Positions 63,797-64,000 of a DNA stretch of 64,000 nt are shown here, in pieces (position 1 is the first letter of the stretch; every line of letters starts with the position of its first letter). This DNA is from GCA-003244245 sp963712995 (GTDB lineage: Bacteria; Actinomycetota; Actinomycetes; Mycobacteriales; Pseudonocardiaceae), in assembly GCA_963712995.1 (NCBI GenBank), contig CAVQKH010000032.1, positions 61,959 through 125,958 of the forward strand. Reading direction: 5' to 3'. The position numbers and the translations under genes were made by a program. The notes beneath the pieces are model-generated. The model saw only the letters and a program-made list of their open reading frames with translations. It did no database searches and was not told where the DNA came from.

Positions 63797-63875
63797 CTGA
63801 GGCCCTGATCGGAAAAATCGAGCGTCACCGGGGCGCGCTGGGCAACAAGCCCCGTCTCGACCGGCACCCGGGGCG
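63797..63875 (+). pseudogene. Fragment of a DUF433 antitoxin
   Basis: EALIGKIERHRGALGNKP matches the start of the DUF433 domain at 57213-57287, nearly base for base. The reading frame then drifts (RLDRHPGRFTDVAS). It is a partial copy of the antitoxin gene at the window end. Confidence 0.6.
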
Positions 63876-64000
63876 GTTCACCGACGTCGCGAGCCGAAAA
63901 ACGTCGGCGGCAGAGCTCACGGCACACGACGGACTTTGACACTTCGCTGGCGTTCCCGTCGCAGCTGACCGAACAGCGCTACTCCTCGCACGTCATACTC

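Overview
The window is high-GC actinobacterial DNA. The gene content suggests Pseudonocardiales or a relative: XRE regulators with DUF5753 and DUF6879 partners, DUF6338, an nSTAND-WD40 protein, and MbtH-less NRPS genes with E domains followed by D-type C domains. That placement is inferred from gene families only.

Region 1 (1-20,038, minus strand) is part of a nonribosomal peptide synthetase cluster. Read from 20,038 downward it encodes A-T / C-A-T-E / C-A-T-E / C-A-T, then a second protein C-A-T-E / C... that leaves the window at base 1. Four single-base frameshifts interrupt it. Three of them lie in segments that are duplicated almost identically elsewhere in the same gene. The second adenylation domain has lost its catalytic lysine. 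Just upstream and co-directional is a class-C beta-lactamase-like serine hydrolase (20,109-21,650), a candidate stand-alone PBP-type peptide cyclase. Then come a two-component system and a divergent orphan ABC ATPase, with a palindromic operator candidate between them.

Region 2 (24.6-31.5 kb) is accessory DNA. It holds a Ymh/TIGR02391-like protein, a secreted YVTN beta-propeller, two gene fragments fused back to back at about 27.85 kb, a five-gene operon of small single-span membrane proteins with an array of four palindromes upstream, and a decayed IS66-type transposase.

Region 3 (31.6-38.9 kb) carries a 1305-residue HTH-nSTAND-TM-WD40 protein with 14 nearly identical WD repeats, strong hairpins, a secreted bacteriocin-like small protein and a MacB/FtsX-type permease.

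Region 4 (39-46.6 kb) is more core-like: ArgS and HrpA flanked by two hydrolase genes that each have an internal deletion, then DUF6338 with a 4-base-overlapping 66-residue partner.

Region 5 (46.6-58.8 kb) holds a TPR-flavin-reductase-like fusion, a 53-residue zinc ribbon, a PIG-L deacetylase, a lytic transglycosylase, a DoxX protein, a methyltransferase, an AlbA_2/Schlafen-like regulator, and two peptide deformylases. One deformylase sits next to an XRE-TPR regulator and the other is fused to an XRE domain. A DUF433 antitoxin with a broken DUF5615 toxin lies between them.

Region 6 (59-63.5 kb) is the most intriguing. XRE-DUF5753 and DUF6879 genes diverge from a set made of an APH-like kinase, a 38-residue acidic peptide behind a very strong Shine-Dalgarno, and a JmjC/cupin oxygenase. 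A fragment of a second kinase follows. It looks like a small RiPP-type peptide-modification cassette.
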